Positions 1-12,179 of a DNA stretch of 64,000 nt are shown here, piece after piece; the stretch's first letter is position 1; each line of letters begins with the position of its first letter. The position numbers and the translations under genes are program-made. The notes beneath the pieces were generated by a model. It was not told the DNA's origin, searched no databases, and was given only the letters and a program-made list of their open reading frames with translations. The DNA is from Triangularia verruculosa (lineage: Eukaryota > Ascomycota > Sordariomycetes > Sordariales > Podosporaceae): NCBI GenBank assembly GCA_033296885.1, contig MU863879.1, positions 186,001-250,000 of the forward strand, written 5' to 3'.

Positions 1-1046
1 AACTGGCGCGGTAAAGGCTGTCAACAAGTGCGGCAAGATTGTGTCATTTTGCCAGACCGTCCTTCCCGGCAACGAAGCAATGATCATCCCAACAGATGTC
101 TCCGACACCATGACGCTTTCCGTCCCAGACTCTTCATACTGGGCGCAGACTGCCGCTCAGTGAGTTGCTCAATCCCGCAGATCTTGCTTTGTCATAATGC
201 TAACCCGGATAAAGTTATTATGTAAACCCTCCAGGAGTCGATGCCTCCAGGGGTTGCGTGTGGGGAAAGATCACCGAGGCGATCGGTAACTGGAGCCCTT
301 ACGTAGCCGGTGCCAACACCCAGAGCAACGGAGAGACTTTTGTCAAGATCGCCTGGAACCCCGAGTACATGACCACCGACAACTCCAAGAACACGCCCAC
401 CTACGGCCTCAAGATCGAATGCCCCGATGGCGGCTGCAACGGCCTCCCCTGCGTCATCGATCCCACCAAGAGCGGAGTCGGAGGTGTCGAGAGCCCGAAC
501 ACCGCCAGCGTCGACGGCGGTGCCAACTTCTGCGTCGTCACTGTTCCCAAGGGCAAGTCCGCCAACATTGTCGTCTTTAACACCGACGGCTCGACTGGCG
601 AGAAGCCCAAGCCCAAGGAGGAACCCAAGCCAAAGCCAAAGGAAGAGCCCAAGCCCAAGCCGGAACCGACCACTGTGGCCAAGGTGCCCAAGACAACTGA
701 AGCTCCTCCAAGCAGCACCAGCAGCGAGGCCGCCTTCTCCATCAAAAAGGTTGTCCCCACCACATCCAAGTCGGCGTGGTCCCCTGAGTCCACCTCCGAG
801 GACTACTTTATGGGCGGTATTTTCTTGGAAAGCACCGTTATTGGTAAGACCAAGACGTACGACACCGCCGAGCCGACCGCTACAGCCGAGACCGTCACGA
901 CCACCGAAGCTGATGAGGCCGACTCTCGGGCTGCTGCGGCTGCTGCTTCGACTTCGCCAAGCAACGAAGGTGGTGCTGCCGACCACGGTGGAAGCGCCAT
1001 TGCCGGTCTCGTCGTCGCTATTGTTGCTGCCGCCGCGCTGCTTTAA
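1..1046 (+). CDS. SUN-family (GH132) cell-wall protein, 5' truncated
   Basis: This is the 3' part of a gene that starts before the window. The reading frame runs from base 2 to 159, an intron occupies 160-214 (GTGAGT donor, GCTAACC branch site, AAAG acceptor), and the last exon is 215-1046. The joined protein carries the SUN-domain signature: the KCGKIVSFCQTVLPG stretch, YYVNPPG across the splice junction, then GCVWG, IGNWSPYVAGAN and CNGLPCVIDP with conserved cysteines. SUN proteins of fungi (Sim1/Uth1/Nca3/Sun4) are secreted beta-glucan-modifying wall proteins placed in GH132. After the domain comes a Lys-Pro-rich repeat (about 598-690), a Ser/Thr-rich linker and a hydrophobic C-terminus ending VVAIVAAAALL, which looks like a GPI-anchor signal. 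The signal peptide and start are outside the window. Family assignment is firm; anchoring is inferred. Confidence 0.9.
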
Positions 1047-2643
1047 GGTATTCTTTCGACTTCCTTTTCGCCCAAACAGCGACCCTTTTCGATTCGACTT
1101 GAACGATATATCTTTTCACCACCTTCAATAAAGCCGACTAAGAGACGACCTAATCCGCCAGTTTCAACGCGCCTAGTTCTTGGTCAGCTGAAACCTGTAC
1201 ATACTTGTTTATTTTTTTTTCGCCAAACACACTTACACTGGCGGCCTAGTGTCTATTGTTATGTTTTTGTCACCGGAAGATCGATCACCATACCGACCGA
1301 CGACTGGTTCGACATGTTTCATTGCCGATATTGTTTTCGGCACCCTTTTACCCTTCGATTTGCACGACAACTTTCGAGTTTTAGCGAGCGACATTTTTTT
1401 TCGAACTTGGGTTGTTGCTATATTTGTTATTTGTTGTTGTTGTTGGAAGCTTCTTTTCTGGCGCGATATACCCCCCCTTCGTTTTTTTTTTTTTTGCACG
1501 TTTGGTTTTAGGGCCGATTCGAGGTCATTTTATTGAAGGGAGTTAGTTGTTGCTGTGGTTTATTTATTTGATGCGCATGAGGTTTTTGGGAAACACACGA
1601 ACTGGAAGGAAGGGGTAAAGGGACAAAATACGAAAGATGAAATGGTAGGGGAGGAGGAGGAGAATGGTGGTGATGGTGGGTTGTCATGCCTGGTGTAAAA
1701 AAGAGCCGAAAACGAATGAGCTGTTACAAATGGGGAAAACACACAAACGGAATGCCAGCGGATGATGAAGGGGACAAACAAGAGGTACTATCCTTCGGGG
1801 GCATGATGGTAGTTTGGTTCGGCAACTGAACAGGCAGGCATGATGAGGTATATAAGGAATATGAAAAAACGAGGATGATTGACGATATATACCGGTTCCT
1901 GTTGTTGTTGTTGTTGCTGCTTTTTGGCATGTGAAGTGATGAAGCTCCGGCGGTGTTGACAGGAGGGAGAAAGAGCAAACAAACGGATTTTTTGGGGGCC
2001 GGGGTGGGTAAAGAAGAGGAGGGGTCCGGCATGCTTTTGAAGAAAGTGTAACGGACACGCACCCTCCCTTATTATTTCCCCATCCAATCCGTCCTGCCAC
2101 ATTTTTCAGACATGACTCGGACTGGATTGGCAGGAATGCGAAACGGTCCAAGTCAGTCAGACACCAAGACACTTCTCCCTCGGGTATGACGATGGGCCCT
2201 TGTGCCACATGGTCATTTCAAAACTTCAAAGACCACTGGCTATAGAGAAGAGATGAGTGGCGTTGGGAAACACTGTAAGGTAATTGTGGTTCAATTTATC
2301 CGAAGCCGTATGCACACTATCTTGAAAAACCTGTGGATCGTCTTTCAGGACACATCGAGTATCTGTGAAGCTGTGGACTCACTTCTTTTTGATGTATGTT
2401 TGCTACCTATCTTTCAGTGCCCATCAAACGATTAATTTTGGGTCTTCATGTCTTCATGCTAATCATTCTTACCATGCTTCGATTCACAACATAGACAGTC
2501 AAAGACTTAAACAGCCAAAAAATTAATTTTATATCCATATACACATTGAATTATTTCACCACCACAACCACCCCCTCACTCTCTTGAATCCATTCTACCC
2601 AAACTTCACCCCCATAATATATACGCCCTCCGCTCCACCCTCA
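1047..2643. other. Intergenic region between two convergent genes
   Basis: The SUN gene (+) and the CSN12-like gene (-) both end here. The region holds T-rich runs (1210-1500), a TTG-rich stretch near 1899-1920 and a C-rich tract at 2560-2643. Open frames in it show no recognisable protein and no splice-joined continuation. I see no gene. Confidence 0.6.
1127..1132 (+). terminator. Possible polyadenylation signal of the SUN gene
   Basis: An exact AATAAA lies about 80 bases after the SUN stop codon. The spacing suits a 3' end-processing signal. Fungal signals are loose, so this is only suggestive. Confidence 0.35.
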
Positions 2644-4444
2644 TCAACTCGACTCCCTCACCCAACCAGGACACTCCCCCTCCTCCCCAACCCCCTCTCC
2701 CTCCCCCCTATCCGCCGCCTCCATCCCCTCCTCCCAACTCTCCCTAAACCTCTGACCCAGCGCCTCATACACCGCAGGCCACCCCGCCCTCACCGCATTC
2801 CCCCCGTACCTCTTCGCCCCCTCCACCGCAAACTTCCTCTGCTGCCTCGCAATAAACCCCTGCAACAACCCCCCATAAACCAACCCCGCAACCACACTCT
2901 CCACCGCATCCACATCCACCCTCTTATTCCCAAAGATCAACCCCTCCGACGGCATCAAATACCTCGGCCCCCCCGGCGGCACCACCAACGTACCCCCCCT
3001 CCCATCAGGCACAACATTATTGCTGACCGCCTTCATAAAAACACCACTCACCCCCTGAGGCGGTAGCTGTTTACCAGCAAAATCACGCGCCGCCGGAACA
3101 TACCCCTCCAGCAAGTGTTGAACATACGTAGCCGTAACAACCACATCCTCAAACGACAACGACGCAGCCTTGTTGGAAAAATCCCCCTCCCTCCCCGTCG
3201 AATCCATCAGCGACCTCAAAATAAACGTCTTCCTCGTCAGCGACCGCCACAGCAGCGGCTTCAGCCGATACAAAAACACCAGGTACAGCCCCCTTTCCCA
3301 AAGCCAATCCCTGTGTTGGTTCAGCGCCGCGTGAAACGCAACAAAATTGCCTGATCGGACGGCGGAGCAGATCGGGAGAAAGATGTCGGCGAAACCGGCG
3401 GCTTCTGGCCGGGAGAGGAGATGGAGGGAGGGGAACCGGCCGCAGAGGATGTTGGACGGGATCCAGTACGTCAGGATCTGGCGCCGGTGTTTCGTGAAGG
3501 AGGTGTGGCATTGCCTGTAGGCTTCTTCCAGGCACATGTGGGCGCGGAAGTAGTGCGCGTTGTCAAAGTTGAAGCGGCCGAGGTAGTAGAGGAATGTTAC
3601 CCGTTGGGAGGCCGGGTAGAGGGATAGGGCTGGGCCCGAGGTGGAGAGGTTGGTGAACATTTGGACGGCGAGGTGGGATTTTTCGCACTGGTGGTCTGTC
3701 TTAGTAGCTGGTTTTGATGGGTTGTTGGGGGGTGGTTACTCACGGCGAAGAGAAGCTTGAGTGTGAGGTTGGCAAAGAGATAGACGGCGACCTTCTTGCC
3801 CTTTGGTGGCGCCCATCGTGTGCTAGATCGATCTCCCAGGCAGGACGTGAAGAACTTTTGGATAATATCCGCCGCCATCTCCACGATACTCTTACTTTCC
3901 CCATCCCCCGTCTCATCCCCCTCAATCAAAGCAAGCACTTCTGGCTGTCTGGTCAGACTCATGACTAGCTTTGACAGGGACTCTGACAGCGACATGCTGG
4001 TCTGCAACAGCATGACACCATACGTAGGATTAGCAAGGGCGTTCGCGCACGATCTACATCACCACATCAGTCTTCATTCCTCACACTGCTTTTCTCCTGA
4101 TGTTCTCACATCAAAAGCTCACTGAGCCTCGTGTAAACATTGACCACATCGTCAAAGTTCACATCGCGCCAGTACTCGAGATAATCCTTCACAAAAGAAT
4201 TGAACCCCGGCCACGGCGATCCTTTTCCTTCTTGAACATCATCCTCTTCCGGAAGACATTTGTCGACAAATTTTTCCAAGGCGTCGGTGCCATTGTCCGG
4301 GAATGTTGTTCTGATCTCCTGGGCGAGGTTGTAGTATATATCCGGTACATCGTTCTCCACCTGCAGCCAGTCTTTGAGACTGGCGCCGTCTGCCTCGAGG
4401 GCGAACCCGCGGATCCGGGTCAGGAATTGGAGGGCAAGACTCAT
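2644..4444 (-). CDS. csn12: PCI-domain protein, CSN12/PCID2-like
   Basis: Three exons read as complement: 4444-4110, 4053-3744 and 3687-2644, giving 562 residues. The first splice uses GTGAGA after CTTTTGAT and a TAG acceptor. The second uses GTGAGT after CTCTTCGCC and a CAG acceptor, joining LKLLFA to CEKSHLAVQMF. The ATG at 4444 opens MSLALQFLTRIRGF, and no better start is in frame. The middle and C-terminal parts match the CSN12/Thp3/PCID2 family: YPASQRVTFLYYLGRFN, AHMCLEEAYRQCH, then LTYWIPSNILCGRFPS and the winged-helix part that includes VVAGLVYGGLLQGFI. These proteins act in mRNA export and transcription-coupled complexes, and in yeast bind a COP9-like complex. About 60 extra residues sit inside the C-terminal part (about 2930-3210), and the tail is Glu/Gly-rich and probably disordered. 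Confidence 0.85.
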
Positions 4445-4922
4445 AACGGGTGATGGTTGAGTGAGTAGTGAGGAGTTTTGGGTGTGGAGATGCTGGGGGC
4501 GGGCGAGTATACGGCGTGCTGGTTGTTGAAGTGAAGGTGAAGAGTGAAGTGCTTGTGATGGCACTCAAGGCGCGACTTGGCGGTTCATTGCTGCGTATCC
4601 CACGTCGGTGTCAAAAAAAGTGCAAATTATGTATAATGTCGCGTGATGAATGTGGGGGGTTGGAAGAACAATAGCAATGGAGATGGCTGAATAGACTCGG
4701 GGCGACGGCGTTGGGAATTATAGAATTTACAAGTTTGTGAAGCTGGGAGTGACAAGGTGAGTGAGGTCCACAGCTTGACAGTGCAGACCGTGACTACACG
4801 ACCAAGGCATTTACGTCCAACCCTAACCCTCATATATACACTATTCAAACCAACCACTCCCGTGTAATTCATCACATGCCATTTTTTATTAATTCATTCC
4901 TCTCATCACAGCATTATCATAC
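4445..4922. other. Upstream region of the CSN12-like gene
   Basis: This holds the promoter and 5' leader of the CSN12-like gene and the 3' end of the thiolase gene. It includes a double telomere-like box at 4819-4830 listed separately. No coding signal is seen. Confidence 0.6.
4819..4830. promoter_or_regulatory. Telobox-like double repeat
   Basis: AACCCTAACCCT, two units of the telomeric CCCTAA hexamer, lies about 375 bases upstream of the CSN12-like start codon. Related boxes precede ETF beta and MDV1. Teloboxes in fungal and plant promoters bind Myb-type telomere-binding factors; a role here is inferred from position only. Confidence 0.4.
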
Positions 4923-6346
4923 TCATACAGACTCGATTCTTTGCACAACCATCGCCGTCGCAGCACCACCACCGTTGCAGATAGCCGCAACACCGTACTC
5001 ACCGGGCTTCAGCTGGTGAAGCAATGTGGTGAGAATGCGCGAGCCAGAGCTGCCCAGTGCATGACCCAGCGAGATCGCTCCACCAACAGGGTTCACCCTC
5101 GCACCCTCCAACCCCAGAATCTGCTTGGCCGTTAGTGGAACGCTCGAACCCGTGGAGATGGATCAACAGCGGGCTTCCTTACCTTCTCGTTAGCCTTGAT
5201 AACTGCCGCAAACGCCTCGTTGAACTCCCAAACAGCCACCTGGTCCTTGGTGATGCCAGCTCTTTCCAGAGCGATAGGAACAGCCTTGGCCGGAGCAATG
5301 GGGAAGTCAATTGGGTCCAGGGCCGCATCGGCGGAGCTGACGATGCGCGCAAGAACCCTTGAACCAGAGCCGTACTGTTGCGCAATCTCCTTGCTTCCAA
5401 GAACGAGGGCGCTGGCACCGTCGTTAAGGGTCGACGAGTTGGCGGCAGTGACTGTTCCGGTTCCGTCACGGATGAAGGCGGGCTTGAGCGAGGAAACCTT
5501 GTCCAGCTTGATGTCGAGATACCCCTCATCAGCGCTAACAATGACGTCGCCCTTCCTCCCCTTGACGGTCACCGGCGCAATCTCGTCAGCAAAGACACCA
5601 GCCTTCCAGGCAGCCTGTGATCTCTCATATGACTGGATGGCATATTGGTCCTGCTCTTCACGGGTGATATTAAACTTCTTCACGGTGTTCTCGGCGCAGT
5701 TGCCCATGTGGAACTGGTCGTAGACGTCGGTAAGGCCGTCCTTGATCAGACCATCCTCCATCTTGACATGGCCGAAAGGAGGCAAGTTGCTCGCACGGGG
5801 GACGTAGTATGGTACTCTCGACATGTTCTCGAAGCCGCCGGCAATCTGAGCCTCGGCCAGACCCAGCTGGATGTTTTGCGCCGCGAAGGCTACGGCCTTC
5901 AGACCGGAAGCGCAGACCTTGTTGATGGTGATAGCCTCGATAGCGGGTGGGAGACCGGCAAAGATGACGGCCTGGCGCGCCGGGGCCTGCCCAACAGAGG
6001 CCTGGAGCACATTGCCCATGTAGACATCGGTGATCTTGTCGACTGGCACCTTTGACTTCTCGAGAGCAGACTTGATGGCGACGGCACCGAGCTGTGGTCC
6101 GCTAACATTCAGGAAGGCGCCATTGAACTGCGCAAGCCTCGCGTTAGAACGTCATACTAACGTCATATGAGGCGCCAGGCAGCCCGCTCTGAAAGAACAT
6201 ACCTTTCCTGTTGGTGTGCGGGAAGCGCTCAAGATGTATGCGTCTCGAATCTCCTTGCGAAGGCAAGCTCCTGTAGTAAACAGCCGAGCCGAGCCGCTTC
6301 TAAGTTGCGGCGACAGGCGTAGCGCCCTCGACATCATTACCGTCAT
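4923..6346 (-). CDS. ERG10: Acetyl-CoA acetyltransferase, mitochondrial
   Basis: Exons as complement are 6346-6203, 6127-5183 and 5120-4923, giving 428 residues. Introns have GTATGT/GCGCAG and GTAAGG/AAGCAG ends. The enzyme condenses two acetyl-CoA to acetoacetyl-CoA, or the reverse, feeding sterol synthesis or ketone and fatty acid breakdown. Thiolase landmarks are all present: the nucleophile in INKVCASGLKA (about Cys120), GGAISLGHALGSSG (His about 383) and the second active cysteine in ICNGGG (about Cys411). The N-terminus (SRALRLSPQLRSGSARLFTTG) is Arg/Ser-rich without acids, a typical mitochondrial presequence. That points to the mitochondrial isoform and not the cytosolic one. Two alternative ATGs lie at 6337 and 6334. 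Confidence 0.93.
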
Positions 6347-7193
6347 GATGGGATTTATGTACCGCAGAAGGGCAAAAAGACAAGACAAGATACCACAGCA
6401 GCACCAAAGGCAAACGAGCGGGAATACACTTGTGGGTAAGACATGGTCGGAAACGGTCGCCCTTCCCGAGGGCCAGCTTCTTTAAAGAGCACCGTCGGCA
6501 CTGGCACACATGCGGCACTCCTCGGCTTGTGACGGACTGACGGGGGCGAGGGCTGGGGGGGTGCACGGGGAGTTTTGCGGAGGTGGGGACTACGATGGAG
6601 GAGCCGGGGAAGCAGCCCCGCCATTCAGTTGGGGTACCGGGACACTTTAGAACCATTTCTTGGGAGTTCGTGGAGCGTAACGGTTTCTTTGTCTTGTCGA
6701 TACCCTGAAGAAGCTAGCGAGGGTAAAGTAGAGTCTTGGGCCATTGTACTGGCCCTGCGCTACGCCAAAGAATCATCATCTGCCGGATGAAGCAGAGAGA
6801 AAACACCAATTTACAGCGGGCTTCCAGTGGCGCTGATGACACCCAGTTGGGTCTTTAATCGCACGTGCCATGGGCTCTTGTTCAGCAACGGTCCAATTCT
6901 GATTGGTCAAAACCTTCCAGATGCTTACAGCTAATCGATAAGAAACGCCCCCACTCGACAATGGCACCCATCCACTGACAACCAGACCTACCTAACCACT
7001 TCTCCCTCCGCCGCCGGTTCCGCCCCCATCGTCGACATACTGTAATCAACCCACTCTCCGTACCGATCTCTCACGCGCCGAGGCAGCCACAAGCTACCAT
7101 CGACTTTTCTTACCCGTCACCAAGACCCGCACTTTTTTTGAACGACTTTCTAACCTACACCCTCAACTCGAATTCTGTATCTTGTTGGCAAAG
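6347..7193. other. Divergent promoter region, thiolase and RAD6
   Basis: The thiolase gene (-) and the RAD6 gene (+) diverge from here. No coding signal is seen. The last 200 bases before RAD6 are rich in CT and AC, as in a fungal 5' leader. Confidence 0.6.
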
Positions 7194-7880
7194 ATGTCGA
7201 CGGCAGCCCGCAGACGTCTCATGCGAGACTTCAAGGTGCGGCGACCTCAATACCACCTTGTCAACTTCGCGCGACGTGTTTTTGTGATGCTGACATTCGA
7301 TTTTTGGGTTTCTAGCGCATGCAAACCGACCCTCCTGCTGGCGTTTCCGCTTCTCCCGTTCCAGATAATGTGATGACCTGGTGAGCAAAGCTCTTCACCG
7401 CCACCGAAGGCCCATCGACGAGCCTGATTACCAACCAACCTCATCTTTAGGAATGCCGTCATCATCGGGCCCGCAGATACCCCCTTCGAGGACGGTACCT
7501 TTAGACTCGTGATGCATTTCGAGGAACAGTATCCCAACAAGCCGCCGTCGGTCAAGTTCATCAGCCAGATGTTCCATCCCAATGTTTACGCTACGGGCGA
7601 GCTGTGCTTGGATATCCTCCAGAATCGCTGGAGTCCCACGTACGATGTTGCGGCCGTTCTTACGAGTATTCAAAGGTTCGTGGAGTTTGTTGGGAACAGA
7701 ATACAAAAGAAAAACATGGGCTGAATAATGTTGGCTAACATTGTGTTTGGAAATAGTTTGCTTAACGACCCGAACACCGGATCTCCAGCCAACGTCGAGG
7801 CGTCCAACCTATACAAGGACAACCGTAAGGAGTACACAAAAAGAGTCAGGGAGACTGTAGAGAAGAGCTGGGAAGACTAA
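7194..7880 (+). CDS. RAD6: Ubiquitin-conjugating enzyme E2 (RAD6/UBC2; Neurospora mus-8)
   Basis: Four exons, 7194-7235, 7316-7380, 7451-7675 and 7757-7880, give exactly 151 residues, the usual RAD6 length in sordariomycetes. The first exon encodes MSTAARRRLMRDFK. The catalytic cysteine is Cys88 in ELCLDILQNRWSP, preceded by the HPN motif (FHPNVYATG). The protein ends VEKSWED without the long acidic tail of budding yeast Rad6. RAD6 works with E3 ligases Rad18 and Bre1 to ubiquitinate PCNA and histone H2B, and with Ubr1 in N-degron turnover. It acts in the nucleus and cytoplasm. All introns have GT..AG ends and all joins keep frame. Identification is essentially certain. Confidence 0.97.
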
Positions 7881-9191
7881 ATAAGGGCTTTGTTGTGGAG
7901 GTGGATTTGATGAGCTCTAAAGCAACTGTTCCCCATCGATGTTCGATATATGCTAGTCCGACGAGAGCCAAGGGCGTGGTGGAATATGTTGATATTGGAC
8001 GAAGTTCGGATGGCGGTTGCTGAGTGGTATCTTGGGATCAGGACGACAACGGGAGTTGGGGTGTTTTGGCCACCTTCGAGTGGGGTTTCTGTTTCACAGC
8101 ATTCTGGCAGGCAAAGGCATATTCTTTTTCGTCAGGCGTTTGGTCTTGCAACAAATAAGTTGGTCTATGTCCGCAAGGGCATGTGGTTGTCGAGTACGAG
8201 AGAGGTCGGTTTCGTTCGGGATATCAGGTTGGGAGGCATTTGGGAAGGCGGGGTTTGGACGGAGTTAGGCCCACACGCATATACTTGTTCACATCAGTCT
8301 GAGCAGAGCGAAAGTCCATAGTGATTCTGCTCGAGTTGTTTACACATTAAACTCTGTAGTAGCTGTACCATCTGCCCGTAGGTCCCAAGACAGGACAACC
8401 GTACTGCCGCTAATTGCAGGGGGTTTCGTCTGTACTGGCGAGGCACGGGAGCCGGCTTCGGCTTGCAGTATGTCGGCAGAAGTGGCTCGCATTGAGATGG
8501 GACTGACGGATAATGGTGGCACGCTGTCGTGAGGCTGTCACCTGCAATACTGCCCGCTGCAATCGGCCGGCAAGATGCAAGTCTAGCGTCGGGCAGGGGC
8601 CATTTCAGGCATGCATTGCCCATGAAACACGCTCCAAGACCGCGAACTAGCGCGTCATTCAGCCTCGAGTTTGTCATCCTTCCGCCCAGCAGCAAGCACT
8701 GAGTGGTGACTGGCCTGCGGATATCGCCTCGGCCTCCCCTCACCCGCCCTCTGCCCCTGACCGCCTTGACATACCCCACCAGTCCCTGACGTTCTTCTAG
8801 AACTTTGAACCACCCTCCAGCAGAAATTCAGATAACCCTCGTTTCAGGACCACTTGTCCACTCTCGCCTTCCTTTGACGATACGACGAGGACATCCGGTA
8901 TGCTTTTCTGGCGGGCCGCATCCTGCTCTCTCTGATTTGCCGATTTGGGACCCGACGACAACTAGTAACCCACACGCTCATTCGCAGTCCAGGCACCAGA
9001 CGACTTTCCACAAACAACCACACAACCATAATTCAAAAGCACGGCGGGCAGCACTTGAAACGCAGCCACACAGACGTTGGCTTCTGCCGATATCGCCGCT
9101 TTCGCCGCCCTTCATTTTCTTTTCAACACCTGCACTGCTTTCCCTTCCATGAACTTGCGCTTCCCGGGAGCGCGGGAAGCGGACTGCCATC
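7881..9191. other. RAD6 3' end and kinesin upstream region
   Basis: No gene is seen in these 1.3 kb. The open frames are low in coding character on both strands. The stretch from about 8780 is CA/CT-rich and probably includes the kinesin promoter and 5' leader. Confidence 0.55.
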
Positions 9192-12179
9192 ATGTCGAAC
9201 GCAAATAGCATCAAGGTCGTGGCTCGGTTTCGCCCGCAGAATCGGGTAGAAATCGAGTCGGGCGGTCAGCCCATTGTCAGCTTTCAAGGCCCAGACACCT
9301 GCACTGTCGATGTGAGTACATACAACAACGCATTGTTGCTGCCGCTCGAGGCACCATGCAGCAGCACCACTTCGGGCTTCTGTGCTAATATGCAGCGGTT
9401 CAGTCCAAGGAAGCGCAGGGCTCCTTCACCTTTGACCGTGTCTTTGATATGTCATGCAAGCAATCAGACATCTTTGACTTTTCCATCAAGCCCACCGTCG
9501 ACGATATTCTCAACGGCTACAATGGCACCGTCTTCGCCTACGGCCAGACGGGTGCGGGTAAATCGTACACCATGATGGGTACGAACATCGACGACGACAG
9601 TGGAAAGGGCGTCATTCCAAGGATCGTCGAGCAGATTTTCTCCCAGATCATGTCGAGCCCAGCCAACATCGAGTATACCGTGCGCGTCAGCTACATGGAA
9701 ATCTATATGGAGCGCATCCGCGATCTGTTGGCGCCACAAAATGATAACCTGCCAGTCCACGAGGAGAAGAGCAGGGGTGTCTATGTTAAGGGGCTGTTGG
9801 AGATTTACGTATCGAGTGTGCAGGAAGTCTTCGAGGTGATGAGGAGAGGCGGCAACGCCAGAGCTGTCGCCGCGACAAACATGAACCAAGAGTCTTCCCG
9901 ATCACATTCCATCTTCGTCGTCACCATCACCCAAAAGAATGTCGAGACGGGCTCGGCCAAGAGTGGTCAACTCTTCTTGGTCGATTTGGCTGGTAGTGAA
10001 AAGGTTGGAAAGACAGGTGCCAGCGGCCAGACGCTGGAGGAAGCCAAAAAGATCAACAAGAGTTTGAGTGCCCTCGGCATGGTCATCAACGCCCTGACAG
10101 ACGGCAAATCATCACACGTTCCCTACAGAGACTCAAAACTCACCCGTATTCTGCAGGAATCTCTGGGTGGTAACAGTCGGACAACACTTATCATCAACTG
10201 CTCCCCCTCCAGTTACAACGATGCCGAAACGCTCAGCACACTCCGCTTCGGTATGCGTGCCAAATCTATCAAAAACAAGGCCAAGGTCAACGCCGAGCTC
10301 AGTCCTGCCGAGCTCAAGCAAATGGTGGCCAAGGCCAAGAACCAGATTACAACCTTCGAGAACTACATTTCCGACCTGCAAAGCGAAGTTCAATTATGGC
10401 GTGCCGGTGACGCCGTGCCAAAGGAGAAGTGGGTTCCACCCCTTTTGGAAGACAGGGTGTCGGGTACAAAGGCAGACTCAAGGCCGGCCCGGCCCGCCAC
10501 TCCCTCACGGTTATTGGAGCGTGCTGGCGCCGAAACACCTTCTGCTACCGAGAGAGCTGGGACGCCAAGCCTTCCCCTGGACAAGGATGAACGAGAAGAG
10601 TTCTTGCGTCGGGAGAACGAGCTTCAAGACCAGCTTGCCGAAAAGGAGACACAGGCTGCCGCCATCGAAAGGCAACTCCGCGAGACCAAGGAGGAACTCG
10701 CCATCATCAAAGAGCACGATGGAAAACTTGGGAAGGAAAATGAAAGATTGGTCAGCGAGTCCAACGAGTTCAAGATGCAGCTGGAAAGGCTAGCGTTTGA
10801 GAACAAGGAGGCCCAGATCACCATGGATGGGCTCAAGGACGCCAACTCGGAGCTCACCACTGAACTGGACGAGCTCAAGCAGCAGATGCTCGACATGAAG
10901 ATGAGCGCCAAGGAGACGAGCGCGGTGCTGGATGAAAAGGAGAAGAAGAAGGCAGAGAAGATGGCCAAAATGCTGGCCGGCTTTGATCTCAGCGGGGACG
11001 TCTTCAGCGATAACGAGCGGTCTGTTGCCGATGCGATCGCGCAAATAGATGCTCTGTTTGAGATCGCCTCGACGGGCGACCCAATTCCACCTGACGACCT
11101 CAAGGCTCTCAGGGAGAAGCTCTTGGAGGTGCAGGGCTTCGTACGGCAGGCCGAGCTCTCTAGCTTTAGTGCTGCCTCGACCGAGGCCGAGGTGCAGAAG
11201 AGACAGGAGCTGGAGTCCAAGCTCGCTGCTCTCCAACAAGAGCACGAGGATATCTTGTCCAGGAACCTGGATGAGGCCGACAAGGAAGAGGTTAAGGCCC
11301 TTCTTGCCAAGACTCTCTCTGACAAGTCCAGCACGCAAGCCGAGCTTGTTGAGGGTCTTCGGACCGACCTCAACGTCCGGGTGGCGGAGAACGAGAAGCT
11401 CAAGGCTCTTGTCGACGACCTTCAGCACCGAGTGAAGTCCAACGGAGCGGTGCCCATGGCCAACGGCAAGACTGTCCAGCAGCAGCTTGCCGAATTCGAC
11501 GTCATGAAGAAGTCTCTGATGCGCGACCTGCAAAACAGGTGCGAGCGTGTCGTGGAGCTCGAGATCTCTCTCGACGAAACACGCGAGCAGTACAACAATG
11601 TGCTCCGGAGCAGCAACAACCGGGCACAGCAGAAGAAGATGGCGTTTTTGGAGCGCAACCTCGAGCAACTCACGCAGGTTCAAAGGCAGCTTGTCGAGCA
11701 GAACTCGGCGCTGAAGAAGGAGGTGGCGATTGCGGAGCGCAAGCTGATTGCGAGGAACGAGAGGATCCAGAGCTTGGAGAGCTTGCTGCAGGAGAGCCAG
11801 GAGAAGATGGCGCAGGCGAACCATAAGTGCGTTCCTTCTACCTATTCACAGCCCAAGACGGACACGTTGTCCGTCTCGGTGCACAACCCGTTCGCGAGGG
11901 CAATGTATATACTAATCACTTTTGTACTGCTACAGATTCGAGGTCCAGCTCGCGGCCGTCAAAGACCGGCTCGAGGCGGCGAAGGCCGGAAGCACAAGGG
12001 GGCTGGGCTCGCCGACTGGCCTCGGTGGCTTCAACATTGGCAGCCGAATCGCCAAGCCCCTTCGTGGAGGCGGTGATAATGTGACCTCATCAGTAAACTC
12101 GTCGTCCCATCCCACGATTGCGAACTTGCAGAACCCGCCTGAGAATAAGAGGTCGAGCTGGTTCTTTAACAAGTCGTAG
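9192..12179 (+). CDS. kin-1: Conventional kinesin heavy chain (kinesin-1)
   Basis: Exons 9192-9311, 9404-11826 and 11936-12179 give 928 residues, the length of Neurospora conventional kinesin. The first intron joins TCTVD to SKEAQGSFTF; the second joins AQANHK to FEVQLAAVK. The motor domain shows the P-loop GQTGAGKS (residues 87-94), switch I (NMNQESSRSHSIF) and switch II (LVDLAGSEKVGKTGA). It is followed by a neck and a long coiled-coil stalk rich in Glu/Lys/Leu heptads. The tail contains GSRIAKPLRGGG, the IAK autoinhibitory motif that folds back on the motor. Fungal kinesin-1 moves vesicles and other cargo toward microtubule plus ends in hyphae and works without classical light chains. Certain at the family level. 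Confidence 0.97.

Noticed and set aside
192..986. Long minus-strand open frame opposite the SUN gene
   Set aside because: It is antisense to a clear SUN domain; its Gly/Leu-rich translation comes from the complementary codon pattern.
2202..2435. 77-codon plus-strand frame
   Set aside because: No domain and lies in 3' DNA between convergent genes.
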